Source of the DNA: Isoetes taiwanensis
Taxonomy: Eukaryota > Streptophyta > Lycopodiopsida > Isoetales > Isoetaceae
Reading direction: 5' to 3'
NCBI GenBank assembly: GCA_021234155.1
Contig: JAJEKV010000181.1
Location: forward strand, 434,001-498,000
DNA length: 64,000 bases
Shown: positions 1 through 13,395 of the stretch, piece by piece
Layout of the letters: each line of letters opens with the position of its first letter
Position numbering within the stretch: the first letter of the stretch is position 1
Position numbers and translations under genes: made by a program
The notes under the pieces: model-generated
What the model saw: only the letters and a program-made list of their open reading frames with translations
Database searches by the model: none
What the model was told of the DNA's origin: nothing

Positions 1-211
1 GAGTTACTCAGCCGTACCCAAAGAATGGACACAAACGAGGGGCTTCACAAACATTTTCGCAAAGATGATCAAGTGAGCAAGGCCAAGAGGTTGAATTTGA
101 ACTTCTCCCTTGCAAATTAGACACAATATTTCAAATAATAGTACTTATTCATAAAATGCATCTATCTTGAAAGTTTGAATTAAACACATGCCTTGGCTGC
201 CATATATGTTT

Positions 212-425
212 TCAAGCTTGGCTCATGATGCTATTTAAAGTGCGATTATTCTGATTATTTATGCACGCGCATTTTGGTGGAAATAGTCGCCTGGACTTCC
301 ATGTGGTGATATGCCGCTAAGCCGCATATCTCAAGCTTGCCTCCATGATGTTATTTAAAGTGATCATTTGATAATTTACGCTTAATGCATTTTGTCGAAA
401 TAGCCTTCTAATTCCATGGTAATAT
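212..425. repeat. Tandem direct repeat, about 120 bp x 2
   Basis: Two adjacent degenerate copies start at about 212 and 331 with the shared phrase TCAAGCTTG...ATGATG.TATTTAAAGTG. They continue with related AATAATTTA/GCATTTTG and AATAGYC blocks. No coding potential is seen. The rest of 1-1820 shows no gene I can support; it is AT-rich and lies upstream of the transporter relic. Confidence 0.6.
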
Positions 426-1823
426 TCTTTGAAATGGCCTCCTCGCGGACATGCATCTACCTTACAACTTTGTTGATAGAGTGTGCATCTTTGATCTCCT
501 GGGTGGAACTAAACCCACTTTGCATTACCATCCTTTGTGAGCTCTAACTAGCTAGTATGTTTAGTCTTGGATTTTTAAATCTTCAATTGCTTTTAACAAT
601 GCATTAGTACTAGTAGAGAGATGCTAGTAATCTACACTAGAGTCTTGTTTTATACTATTGGTTATCGAACGGCGCTCCGGAACGTCTTCGCCCAACACGC
701 TCCGGCATTACTGCCCGAACTTCTTGTTCTGCCTAAATGTGCATGTTACTCTTAACTACTGCTCCATTAACGTTTCAAGTCAGGGAACGCTGTTCTAACC
801 ATAAAATTTGTTTTGACCATTTCTTCATCTTTTTTCTTATTTTCACTTTTTACTTTTGCAAATTTCGATTTTGGTAGGTTGGTCCTCCTCGACATATTCA
901 TTTGAAATGTGGTAGAAAGCCCTTCTCCTCTTTTTGTTTCCGGGCTGAAAATACCTGCATCACCGATTCTTGGCTTCACCACCGTGAGGAGGAGAAGCAA
1001 GGAAGAACGGAGCTCCCTTCCTGGCCCAAATGACTTAGAGATTAGGTAGAGAGCAAGTAAAAACGCCTCTTCTTTCTTCTTCTCATTAGCATAGGTAAAT
1101 GTCTCGTGATCATTGTTATTGAAAACCGTACCAAATACCAGAAGAACTCAGTTCCATTTGCCGCCATATAACACATACTGGATTGAATCATTCTTGCTGC
1201 ATGTTCTCTCCTCGCATTTATTTATTTCATTCATACTCATAGAGTCAAGCAAAAACTAGCATTTGGTTTATTCTTCATACCTCTTTTAGTTAAATAGAAG
1301 ATTTGCTATATATTTGCTATAATAGAAGATTTCTTTTTATAATGATGGCTTAAGATATATTCGGCCATAAAAGTTAAACTATGTGGTGTTTTTATGCCTA
1401 TTTATAAGAATATATAATACTTGCAGAGATTTTTATTTTCATTTGGCCATTATTATACATCACCCCTTGACATTTTAAACTTTGAAAACTAGTTCAATAG
1501 GTTAGTTCAGGGGCTCATGTTACCAAATCCATTTTCAAATTTTATTTTCCAAAGTTGATGTTCCTATTCAAGTGTTCCTCGTTCCGGTTCCGTATTTGGG
1601 TGCTGCTCCTGGCCTCGCCTGCCTCAAAAAATCATGGTTTATACTGCAGAGATCGGTGGACACAAATTTTGATAAACTAGTTGCTTTTGCCTCACGCAGG
1701 ACATGTCAAGTTGTGGATTACTAGATAGTGAAGATAGTATCTCGTAACTTATAGAGGGTTTGGTATGAAATTAAGTTGTGTATTGCCAAGACCGCTTAAT
1801 GTGATGGTTTGATTTATTGCAGG

Positions 1824-4800
1824 AACAGTCCTGGGAATGCTTCGTATGGAGACCTGGGTGCTAGGATGTGCATATTATGGAACTCGCTTTTGCTTCGGTA
1901 AGAATATAGTAGTATATATGTTTACATAATGAAGTAATCCAATCATGCCAAAATATGACTTTGAACTATGATTTAAGCCACTTCACCCTCTGGCCATGGA
2001 GGGCAACCCTCCGTGCGCAGCACCTTGTTTTTGAAGGTTTTGATTTCTTATCATTGTGTTCTAGTGATCGGTGTTGTGCATGTACAGTGGTGACGTGCGA
2101 TCTCGACTTTTCTTATATCCCGGGATATTTTTATGGGAGCTATTTTATAGCCTTGCGTTTTGTCAAAGCCCCTTACCCACGACTTATTGCTAGGATGTTT
2201 TCTTGACCAAAAGGGCAATGTTCTTTAATCTCGCAGATAACCTCTCATCTCAGCAGGCAATATCTGTAAAAATTTTACTTTTTGGAGTTCTTTATTTTTT
2301 TTATGGGTAGCTTGCAAATACGCAACTATTCACTCTAAATCATTGTCAAAAAACTGCTGAGGTGAATGAAACCTATCTGCTGAGATATTGTTCTATCTTG
2401 CAAGCAAGAGCACGAGAAACAACAAAAAAACAAATGCAAACAACTTAAACCATACGTGTAGCTGGTCGTAGCTAAAAGGAGCTCAAGATGTGTGAACAAG
2501 ATAGGACTCTGTAAAGCCTTAAGCAATAAATAGACAACATATACAAAACAAGAAAAAAATAACAGAACAACAAAAAACAAATGCAAACAACTTAAAACAT
2601 ATATATAGCTGGTTAAATGATCTCTTTACATTGTAAAAAGCTCTAAGGGTATGATAATTTATTTTAGGTACACTAGATATAGGAATTAAATTGAACTGAA
2701 TTTTGTCGTCCGCAGGAATTAAATTGAATTGAATGTTATCCTTCACGGAGGCTAGATGGCCTATGGGATGAAAGGGCAAAGCCTTATTATATCATTTAAC
2801 TGTATTATTTCCAAATGTGACACAAGATTTGAACTTTATATGTACTTAGATATTTTTATGCCAATGTTGGCTTTATTTCTCGAAGGGCATTGTTCAAAAA
2901 CTCTTTTGAAGTGGTCCCTCACACATATATGCACATATCAAAGGTGCGTACCACGCCGACATAACATTCTTGAATATTTGTTGAGCAATCTAGTGAGTGT
3001 AAGCTTTTTGTCATGTAAATAGGCAATACAATGTTCATATGTTTCTAGCATTTTGTCTTTGGGTGTATAAGATACGCCGGACAAGAGCTGGTACGTAAGA
3101 TTTGGTTCCAAACTCTGCTCACCTACCTAAACGCTGTTCCATTGTATGACCATCCAAGTAAATTGTACAACTGAAATTTTCACGCATGATGTGGGAAATG
3201 TAATTGGATAATAGGTAAAATTCAAAGAGCACCTTACATTGTCTAAAGACTATAAAAGGCGAAATCTCCTCGGGTTGGATTCTATCATAGACGTTTTACG
3301 CCATGGTTGGCTTCATCGCCATTGTCGCATTTGGCCTTTGAGATGAATTATATATGCTTGAAATAGAACATTTCTCTTTGTTTTGCAACAACTAGTTATG
3401 AAGAACTCTTAGAGTTTGCCGGATGTAATAGGACATAGGTTATCCGCCCTTCGCCTGCAGGGCAGATTAGAAGAAAAAATTGCACCTTGGAACACTTCAG
3501 AGGTTTGATTCAATGCTTATTGAATCTAACAAGGTGACAGGGATGCATGACATGGCTTTAAAGGTTAGAAACTCTTTCTTTTATAATGTCATATTGACTT
3601 CTTAAAGAATAATGTTTTAGCTTATGTCGCGATTGTGGTGTTTTAACTGTCTTGAATTATTCTCATCTAAGTTTTAATTAAGTTCTCGTTTATGCAACAG
3701 TCACCGATTCATGGGCGGCGCACTTAAGTAAGATGTGATTGACCATATATTGAAACCCATTAAGTCGCTTTTAGCCACAAATTGTCATTTATACCGTAAT
3801 TTTATTGGAATGTGACATGAGCAGAGCATATTGAATCGCCGCTATTCCTTTCAGATACTTACGCTGAAGAATAATTCTCATGGGTTAGCATTCCAAATAC
3901 TAGTGCTGTGTATGGAGATGTCGAACATCGCCACTTTTACACGCTTAGCACATTCCCGGCTGGGCATTGATCCCGGGAAAGATGATTCGAGCGATATTCT
4001 AGGAGTTAATCGCCTTTGGATTTATTCATACAATGACTATGTCTCCTCCTCATCAAGTATATGTTCATGGCAATGTGCTAATGATCATGGTGGAAGGTAA
4101 CTATTGAAATATTAGAGCTCATTTTGCATCTCATAATCGATATGAATGGCTGCAAGTTTCTAAAATAGTCCTAAACGCATCGCTTTTGTGGAAGCGACCA
4201 TATCGCGGAGTTATATAGCCCTAATGTTGTTAAAGAATTCTTGTAACCGTGAATTAGCCAATCCCAGATTCTTTCTCATAGCTAACTTATATGAACTTGG
4301 AACCTCCCTTTCAAGTTCATAAGGATGTACTCACCAATTTCGACATCCTCATGCAAGTAGTTTCTAGTTCCCTTCGAGATTGCGACCAATTTTAATGATA
4401 CTTGACATACTTCATCTCTCTTTCTCTTCAAATGGAATTTTGTTTTGGGTCGGCTATTGAGTTTGGTATACTTGCTATGTGGTGCCAATATTCTAATACT
4501 GAAGGCCTTTATTGTCAGGGGGTACTTTTGCATTATACTCTATTATTTCTCGATTTGCAGACATTGATCTTATCTCAAATCAAAATCCAGAGGATAGAAA
4601 GTTGTCAGGATATACTCTTGATTTGCCATATAGAAATATGCGGAGGAGCTTGTGGATCAAGCAACTATTTCAAAAGCACAAATCACTTCAAGTTTTTGTG
4701 TTGGTCCTTGCACTTTTTGCAACGAGCATGATAGTAGGGGAAAGCTCTCTTACACCAAAGAATTATCGCATGGTATATGAAACTTTGATGTTTGCCTTCA

Positions 4801-6930
4801 TGTTAAGATATTACGGGTGCTTTAGTACCAAGGCGCGTCACCGCCTTAAGGAATTAAGGTTCAGACAACATCTTTAAGCCAAGGTAGGTACTTGCTTGTT
4901 TTGGGCATATTATTGCAAACCTTGTTGCTATATTCCACTCACTTTATATGTTTCTTCTTTGCAACAGACATGGTGGTGATCATCTCTGTTGTTATTTTGG
5001 TAGCACTCTTTCTTGTTCAGCGCTTTGGTACAGGCAAAGTTGGCTTTATATTTGCCCCTGCAGTTTTTATCTGGTTTCTTTTTATTGGAATAATTGGGTT
5101 ATACAACATCTTTAAATATGAGCCAAGTGTTCTCAGAGCATTCAATCCAATGTACATTTATTACTACTTCAAGTTAAATAAGAGAAAAGGATGGGTCTCA
5201 CTTATGGAACTGCGGCTTCTATTACAAAGTTACGTATCCCGGCTAATTTGAATTAGACAAACATTATTACCCCTCGGCCGCTTATCAAGAATATAATCAC
5301 TGTGAACCTGCTTTATGTTTACCGGGACATGCTGTGGGTCATTTTTCTATTCCGTCCATTCGGGTGAGCATTTGTTAATTATAAAGAATAAGCATAGATA
5401 GATAAAAGCATCATGGGCTCCCCGCATTGCTCTCAAAGACTAGTCTATCCCTTCGCATGTATAGTCGCTATGGCAGGACAAGCATCCTATCTAATGAAGC
5501 ATCCAGAATATGTAGCAGACACATTTTACAAGTCTATTCCAGGTGCATCACCTCATTTCATCTATTTGCATTGCAATGTTTTTATGATACATGAATGGAA
5601 TCAATGAATGTGTGAACTGTTTCTCTATAGGCCCTCTCTACTGGCCAATGTTCATTGTTGGTAAATTTGTTGTCGCAATTATTGCAAGCTGTTTCACGAT
5701 TTTAATTTTCTCCATCATTAAGCGTAAGCACTTTGGTTGTTTTCTCAAGGGTCAGAATTTCTGGTTCACATCCAAATCATTTCGGATGTGCCCATACCCT
5801 CGAGCTGAATTATTTCCCATTATGTGCGCCAAAGATTAAGCATCACAATTGCATTTAAAACTACAGATAACATTGGAAATGCATATGGTAAGTATTTGTA
5901 TTGACTTCATTCTTTGTAAGTGAAAATCTTGTGCATGGCAATCCCTGACCTCTTTTTGCTTGCTTCAGGCATATGTGTGATTTCAACCATGTTTGTAACT
6001 ACAAATTTGTTGACACTTATCATGCTAATGGTTTGGAAAACAAACATTCTTTTTGCTCTTGGTTTTTGGATCATATGGGGTGCATTTGAAACTATCTACT
6101 TGTCAGCAGTCTATTACAAGTTTGTAGAAGGAGGATGGGTGCCAGTTTTATTTGCAGCAGTCTTTCTCACAATAATGTACTCGTGGTATTTTACCAGTGC
6201 CAGAAGATATGAGTATGAACTGAAGAACAAAATCTCAATGGATTGGATTACAGGTCTTGGGTCAAGCCTTGGTGTCACTCGTGTTAAAGGAGTTGGCTTA
6301 TTTTACACAGAGTTAGCACAGGGAATTCCATGTATTTTTCAGCACTATATCACAAATTTACCTGCAATGCATTCTGTTCTTGTATTTGTATCAGTAAGAC
6401 ACTTACCCATTAGCAATGTTTTACCCAACGAGCGTTTCCTCTTACGAAGGATCGGAACAAGGGACTTTTGCCTTTACAGATGTGTTGTTAGGTATGGATA
6501 CAGAGATCATACAGGAGAAAACACACTTGCTTTTGAGGAACTACTACTAGAAAGTCTTGCAAAATTTATCAGATCCGAGGAGGGAAAACGTGTGGCAGTA
6601 GAGAAAAAATCATCTGATCAGAATGCAACAAGCATAAATTTGTACCCATCAAAGACTATGCATGTGCCAGAAGTATGTGATGTGCAGGTATTGGAAGATA
6701 ATGAGGCTGTTAAGGACGAGTTGATGTTTCTGAGGAAGTCTAGGGAAGCAGGTGTTACTTACCTTCTTGGACAAGCAGATTTAACTGCAAAGCCAGGTTC
6801 TGGTATTTTCAACCAGATTGTTATCAATTATTTGCATGCGTTCTTGCAAAAAAATTGCAGAGATAGCACCAAACGCCTGGGGATTCCTAAAGAACGATTT
6901 CTAAAGGTAGGTGCACAGTATATCATATAG
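1824..6930 (+). pseudogene. HAK/KUP/KT-type potassium transporter, multi-exon, decayed
   Basis: HAK/KUP proteins are K+ (or K+/H+) transporters with 10-14 membrane helices. Family blocks appear in order. A YGDLG motif after an acceptor AG lies at about 1824-1908. DILGV and a KYMFM/ANDHGG block lie at 3960-4095. GTFALYS through IVGESSLTP lies at 4518-4760. LFLVQRFGTGKVG and FNPMYIYYYFKL lie at 4970-5200. GQASYLMKHPEYV lies at 5413-5541. GPLYWPM lies at about 5630, and DNIGNAYG before a GTAAG donor at 5888. The last exon runs 5969-6930 and ends LKVGAQYII, as family C-termini do. Damage seen: KYMFMAMC and ANDHGG lie in different frames; the frame is lost after KGWVSL (about 5190); another shift lies near 5835; the FADLGHF region is degenerate. 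GDGVLTP is here GESSLTP. I infer a pseudogene. Confidence 0.8.
5969..6930 (+). CDS. Intact terminal exon of the HAK/KUP relic
   Basis: This exon is open for about 320 codons after a TTGCTTCAG acceptor and joins in phase to the preceding ...NAYG exon across a short intron (5888-5968). It encodes the last membrane helices (ICVISTMFVTTNLLTLIML, then FVEGGWVPVLFAAVFLTIMY). It then encodes the cytosolic tail with SMDWITGLGSSLGVTRVKG, GLFYTELAQGIPCIFQHY, ERFLLRRIG and CVVRYGYRD. Its completeness contrasts with the damaged upstream exons. It could be under residual constraint, or simply have escaped damage. Confidence 0.7.
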
Positions 6931-9500
6931 AAGGTCCCAAGGGCAAGAGTATGCTCTCCTATATTTATTCGATACTAATGGTCTTCGAAACCTTAAGAAA
7001 ATTGGGTTTGGAGACTGATATCTTGCTCTCCTTTGCTGGAGACAAGTGTATATATTGATTATACAGTTTTTTTCAATCAAATAGATGTCAAATTGACTAT
7101 CACATGCACTATACTATCTGCTCTTTCTCGTCCAATTTTCACAACATATATAATGTAGTCTCTTTTTGTTTGAGATGAATACTTGTTTGAGGTTATTTTT
7201 CCGTTGGGTGACAAACGGCGCTATTAATGACATTACATTTTTCCCGCGATTTCTCGGTCCGTGGCTCTTTTCATTCCTTGCTCTGCAACCAATTTCCTCC
7301 TCTGCCAATTTTTGGAGGTCATGGCAAGCATGGGCCTCTTTGATCCTACTCTTTAACAAAATGGAATAATGGTCGATTCAAAACATTTTCAATGACATGA
7401 TCCGCCATAGGCCGGATGATCCGGGATGGAGCCCCTCCATCTCTATTTCTTCCCATCGCACGTAATTCCTCACTGGATCCAAAAAGAAGGTTGTGGAGGT
7501 ATGCGCAGAGTTGAAACTCGATTTGTGCTTTCTCAAAACAAACTCCTCGGGCTCGGTTTCCGGAATTTGTGCTTTTAAAACAAACTCGATTGGGCAATTT
7601 AAAACCTGGCCTGGCCTTGCTTGGCAACAAGAAAAATCAAGGAGGAGATTTGAAGATCCGAAAGCAATCTCTTGGCAAGACCATCGCTACATGTAAGTTC
7701 CCTCCGCTTTTAGAGTGTAATCTCTAGTCATGGATGCATTCTTGACCCTTCCTCTTTCGTGAGCATGGGAGCAAATATCGATCGAGCGGCTATTGCAATT
7801 TGTTTGTGATGAGAAATTTTTCCAAAGATGTGAAGGTTTGTTTCTATGCCGCTTATTGGAATCGGCCCGAGCTTCCCCTGAATTGCTTGCAAAATATCTT
7901 CCACAACCTCTTTGAACAGCGTGCTTATCCGCACATTAAAAAGAAACTTTCTTTATTCGGCTTCCTCGATAACCTACGATGGGGAACTGGCTAGGAGGAG
8001 CATCCGCGGATAATGATGTAATAAAATTTCATGTTCGACTAAAGGCGAGGGATGCATACCGGTATTTAGACTATCCTTTCCAAGCTAAGAGCCTAGATCT
8101 CGGCCACATCGCTTTGGAATTATGGTCAGACCATTTTCCCCGAGTAGGCTAACCCTCAATATACCCTTCAACCCGCTCATTAATTCCCTCTCTAACATAC
8201 AAACAGATGATGAACTCATTTCTATGCATGCTTGACTATTAGGTTTTTCCTGCTCCGTGCAAAGTAGTGTCGAATCCGCTTTTGACAACGATGAGCTTCC
8301 CAGGAACATATGAGATTCTGAAGGCTTTGGCAAAACCTTTATATCTAAGACTGTCTCTCGAAGTCACCTTACGAGGATTCAAGTATATCCCTTCCACCAA
8401 CACGGCCGACTCGCGGAGTAAGGCTGGTGGTGGCAACCTTGCCGACATATCCTTCTCCGCCATTCCAAGGACTGATGATTTTAGTGGTACTATATTGTAA
8501 TATGGGTACTATTTTGGCTGTATAATCTTATATTCGAACTTTTTTGAAGGCTTAATAAATTTTGTCCCTTTAAGAATTTTGGTAGTGCATGTGATGCATA
8601 AATATTAATCATTAAATATCCTGCTTAGTACTTTGACTTATGTCTAAAATCTTATCATAGTATTATTGTCATATGGAATGCAATATAATGACACATATAA
8701 GTTCCACTAACTAATGTTATAAGCCCCATTTTGGTTTTAAGATTACTCCAGAGTAATTATTTTCCACGACATTGTATTCCACAGTAAAGGCATCAAATGG
8801 TGTACTTATCATGTTCTATAAACATTTAAGACTTTATATCAGACAATTCAAAAATTCAAACTTCCACCCTATACCTTGGTATATATAATTGATAACTATG
8901 CATTTTAAGCAGGCTTATTTGTTTTGAGATTTTAAGAATTGAGATTATTGATAGAGAGGCTTAAAGCCCTTCACTAGGTCTATATATAGTTGGCTTAACG
9001 TAGTAGAAGAGAGAAGGCTTCTCCAAAAAATTGGCTAATTAATCTCAAGTATTTTACCAAGGAACCTTACTACATAGTGCCAAAATTTTCAAAAATCCAA
9101 AATACAGCAATTTTATGTATAAATAGCCACTAAAATCAATAATCGCCAAGGACTTTGGCTCTAACTCATGCATCTCTGCCTAACCGTGATTCATCATCCA
9201 TGCCCAACCCAAAATTTTTAACACCAAACTCGGGCTAACTTACGCTTCCAAATGCTTGTGATAGCATAGTCCACTACCTTTGATAGCCGTCCTTTTATGG
9301 GGCTTAGCATTATCTCCTCGAGGACCGGATGAAAAAGGTTCAGAAGGAAAAGATCTTCGGAACAAACCCCTATTACTGTGCAGATTCGACCATCATCATC
9401 ATCTTTTTCCTCTAGGCATCATGTTCACGAAAAGGATAAACGTGTTTCATCTATACCAAGGGCCTCCAAATTTAACATGTAGGCCACGTAATATAACACG
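6931..9500. other. Non-genic stretch
   Basis: No gene is supportable. A short imperfect direct repeat (TTTGTGCTTT..AAAACAAACTC) occurs at about 7521 and 7567. A plus-strand frame at 8267-8500 (around KYIPSTNTADSRSK) vaguely recalls the end of a retroelement RNase H, but the match is too weak to name. Confidence 0.4.
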
Positions 9501-9511
9501 TCAAAACCTTC

Positions 9512-12191
9512 GTGTATTCCTTTCAGAGAGATCCTCATCCAGTTTTTACTCCTGCTAACGTGATTCTATTCAACCCCCTCATCAAGAAACTGGTCCCTTG
9601 GAAATCCGAGGATGATCTTATGGAGATGCAGTACTACGTAGTGAATGGCAATCATTCAGTACTTGCTGCTCAGCTGGTTTGCAGAAGATTAGGTACCCCG
9701 GGAATAGATGTCAAAGATTTATGAGTTTCAAACTTGTCGTGTTGTATCTGGCATAGTCACTGAGAAAAAATGCATGCAGCTCAATTCTGAAGTCAATGAC
9801 ATCGCTGCCAAGACTATCTTAAAGGAACCTTATATTGACAAGATAACCCACCTGCGACACCAGTATACACTCTATGGCAAGTTCAAATCCTCTGGTCGTG
9901 GTCAAATACTATCAGAACTCTATAACATACGTAGTATGCTTTAAGCGCCATGGCACTATTTAAAGTTGGGTTTGCTTTGTATTAGTTTTTCATCTTAAAG
10001 TTTTCGATTTGAAATGGAACCGTGGCACCATTTATCCAGGAAATGGCATTATGCCACCATCTGAAAATTAGTTTGCTTTGCTTTTAGATTTGTTTTTCGA
10101 TAATCGAGCTTACGATTTGCGCTGCATTGCCATTTCCTTTCAAAAATTAAAATTTTCTTTGGTTTTCAGCATTATCTAACTTTGGCTGAAGTTACCATGC
10201 ATGGTAAGCGACCAAAAGACATCAAGCAGTGAGTCTTCATCCCAGAAGATATTTTTCAGCAGTTCCTGTCCTTGTGGAACTTGTGAAAGGAGAGGCCAAC
10301 CCATAGTCTACAACTTGGCAAAAGTTGACGACTTCTTTAGTCAAACCTATCTAAGGTGCATGAGGGGCCTCGACTATGTAGATTGCAGGGTTCTGTTCTA
10401 GGAAGTGTTGGATGAGAAGACCTATGTGAAGGTCTCAAGTGATTATACAGGTGAAGACTTCTTCAAGATGAGAGCAAAAATGCTAAGGACAATTGCGTTC
10501 TTGAAGAAGGAGATTTTTTATTACGTGAAGGAGAGTTTCATGAAAAAATTTACCTCCTTCATAGATTTCAGGGCTGATGTGCTAGGATTTGATGATGACA
10601 GTTTGATTGACATAGGGACCCTGCATAACAAATGGGTTTCAGAAGGACCAAGGCAAGAATATACGATAATATACTACCAGCCTTGGCGAGATTGATACGA
10701 AATGTCATTGGGAGAGAGAACACTGAAAACTTCCATTGTAAAGTGGAGCCAACTAATAACAGAGGGCAGGTTGTGTGCACTCTTGTACCGATATCCTTGA
10801 TTGTTACACTAGGAGCATATGTCCAATATGGAATGCACACACACTATCCAAATTCTTTAAAACTGTTGTGAAGAACACCAAAACTGATTCTTTTTGGATA
10901 GTGTGTTTTGCAAGCCAGAGCATAATTTTTTTATATCTTCTATGTTAGATAACTTGGACCCCAAGTCTAAAGTTTACATTGGCATATACAAGGACGAATA
11001 TAAGAATCTGCCTCCAACGGGGATTCAGGGGCCAAATGCTCTTGTATATATCACAAAAAATCCAAATTCATTGTGCAAATGCTCCTCGTCAAGATATCGA
11101 CCTTTAGATTTCGCTTGTTCTCCTCATCCTCATGAACTTCCACCAGTTCCAAACTGTGAATGAAGAAGAGGTGCAGAAGAGTGAGGCCAAGGACTCGGAG
11201 AAGCCGCTGGCATCAAGATTCAGATACAATCGGCAAGGCCCCGGCCGGGATGTAATCATAGAGAATCGGGCTGGGTCTTGGTAACATGTTCTGCCTCTGG
11301 CCGGGTACGCCCAAAGAACATGAGTCTTTGATTTCTTCTCCTGTGGTTCATTTGGCCGGGCTATATTGAGCCATAAAAGATTTTGTATTGTTTTCGATCA
11401 TGAGTCAGGCCAGGCAACAGTGCATGTAGGGCATTCTTAGTAGACTTAACTACCTCCTGAACCCCATCTTGGCTGCAGTCCCCGTGACCAGAAATAAGCT
11501 GCTGCGATTGAACAAGGTTGTCATGAACCTACGCGAAAACAAGGAAAATACGTAAAAAAATACGCAAGAAATATGGAAGAAATACGCCAAGATCAGCAAA
11601 GAATCTGATATATGAATAAGAATCAAGAGTACAATGGCCCGAAGGCAATCAATGTCTAGAAGGCTCAAGACTGGCATTGAACCAGAATGGTTCGATAATA
11701 AGGAGGTGCCTCCTTATATATCTAGGCTAATCTGGCCGTGATCGCCAGCTTATCAGAAACAAGATGCATGTAGGTTCTAGAATTCTAGAACCTCCCGAAA
11801 TGTCTCGCGATACCAGAAAGACATGAGGGAATATCTTTTAACAACATTGGTAGTGCACTTGGCAAAGATGTGTGACTTGCAATTGTGAAGGTTGCGAAGT
11901 TCAAACTCTCATGGAACTATTTTGCATCTTTGTGGATGCATCTCATCTTTGTACATACGCAGTATAACGCGTTCGTGATGATACCTAATATCCTAATGGT
12001 CGCTCACAGGTGATGGTGTCCGCTGTGACATTCCGCTTCAACAACACCAAGATGTTCCCCGATATATGGACTATGACCTGATTAAAAATACAGAGTTCAA
12101 TCTTGACATTCTCAACATTGCCAAGTTCACTGCCCAAGGGTTTGAGATTATTCCTTATTATTGGTCCCATGGTCTGTGGGCATCCAACCAT
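9512..12191 (+). pseudogene. Unrecognised decayed multi-segment coding region
   Basis: I do not recognise a family. Several plus-strand segments have protein-like composition but lie in different frames: 9512-9724 (around YYVVNGNHSVLAAQLVCRR), 9708-9944 (VVSGIVTEKKCMQLNSEVND), 10201-10401 (CPCGTCERRG), 10405-10695 (DIGTLHNKWVSEGPRQEY), 10894-11163, and about 12020-12190 (NTEFNLDILNIAKFTAQGFE, then IIPYYWSHGLW). The VNGNHSVLAAQ phrase loosely recalls ParB/sulfiredoxin-like nucleotide-binding folds (Y.VVDGNHR..A); that is only a resemblance. Introns or frameshifts could explain the frame changes. It may be a relic of a mobile-element gene. Confidence 0.35.
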
Positions 12192-12749
12192 ACATCACAC
12201 TAGGGATCCCCGATCCCATCGAGTGAACCGAGTCCATCTACCTTTGTTGCATTTGTGAATCCGTATCCATCGTACTAATAATGCTTTTGTTTATAAACTT
12301 TTTATAGTCTTGGCTTAATGGTGTCAACTCTTCTATGAATATGCAAATTTTGCTAATCTTAAAACCAATCTTTCTCTTAGCTCCATTTTCTGCACTATCG
12401 ATATTCTTAATGGCGCCAAAAAATGGCACTTCAAATGCATGATTTCACATAATGGTGCCATAATAGCACCAAAAAAGGCCATAAAACGTACTTAAAGACA
12501 ATTTCATCCCCAGTTGAAATCACGAAATTTCTCATTTCAATGAAATTGTGCTTATAATAATGATAATAATAACAATAATAATAATATTAAATCATGCCCC
12601 TATAGGACCTTGAAGGTCATGGAGCGAAAAAGTTACATCATCATTTAAATCTTGCATAGCAAATTTCTATGAAGTTCAACTTGCCCCATATAGTTACCAA
12701 GTAACCTAGGCTCTGAGTTCGACAATGAGATGAGATCAAATTTTAAGTT

Positions 12750-13395
12750 TATACCTAATTTTATCCCACATCGACTCACATCGCAAAGATTGGAAGTCTC
12801 GTATCATCTTGTCTCTTCAATCTATTAACAAAGGCAATCGTTCGACATAAAGCCTCCGCTTCCAATGGGAGGAATCTTGTTTATGCTAGTATGATGGCAT
12901 AGGGGATCTGCTTCTTTACTCCCAATTCCTCATTTAAAAAGGGCTTAAGCATGATATCCACTTGTTCCCACAATTTCACCGAGATGGTAGCCTCCGTGAC
13001 CGGTATAAAAACACCATCCAGACAAGAGTCTTTAAAGAGTAACTTTTTAGGCTCCACTTAGAGTCCCATCTTTGCGACATCTCACAAGATACCATACGCT
13101 AGCCTAATTGCGGATTCTTTTCCTCGACACATTCAACTAATGTGAAAGATATATGTAACTGGTCGCGGCCACTATACTAAATACCATGGTCTTTGTCTTG
13201 TCCAGATTCACTTTCATACTCTTTTCCATGTAAAAGTATGTAAGATTATCAAGGTGTCCTTGGAGTTCTGGTGGAGTGTCTGCAATAAGAACAACATCAT
13301 CGACATATAAGAGCAGCTATACTAAGTAGTCTCTTAGTTTGATCCTAGCAAAATGCCTCTATCTCTCAACCGATTCCCCAATCCTGAACGATATG
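12750..13395 (-). mobile_element. LINE fragment C, 3' part (reverse transcriptase end)
   Basis: Read on the minus strand, about 13320-13140 encodes LLLYVDDVVLIADTPPEL and then KVNLDKTKTMVF. This is the YxDD catalytic motif and following region of a non-LTR reverse transcriptase. Further on (about 12960-12800) comes a degenerate GVKKQIPYAIILA...PLEAEALCR block, matching the same block in the two LINEs at 26617-33111. Stops interrupt it. Its upstream half continues at 24020 beyond the LTR retrotransposon, showing that the LTR element inserted here. Confidence 0.8.
13391..13395. repeat. Left target-site duplication ATATG
   Basis: ATATG immediately precedes the first LTR base and is repeated exactly at 24020-24024 just after the second LTR. 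This is the 5-bp staggered duplication expected of an LTR retrotransposon integrase. Confidence 0.85.

Noticed and set aside
8239-8500. Possible retroelement RNase H end
   Set aside because: The resemblance of KYIPSTNTADSRSK to the conserved end of RNase H is too short and lacks neighbouring domains.
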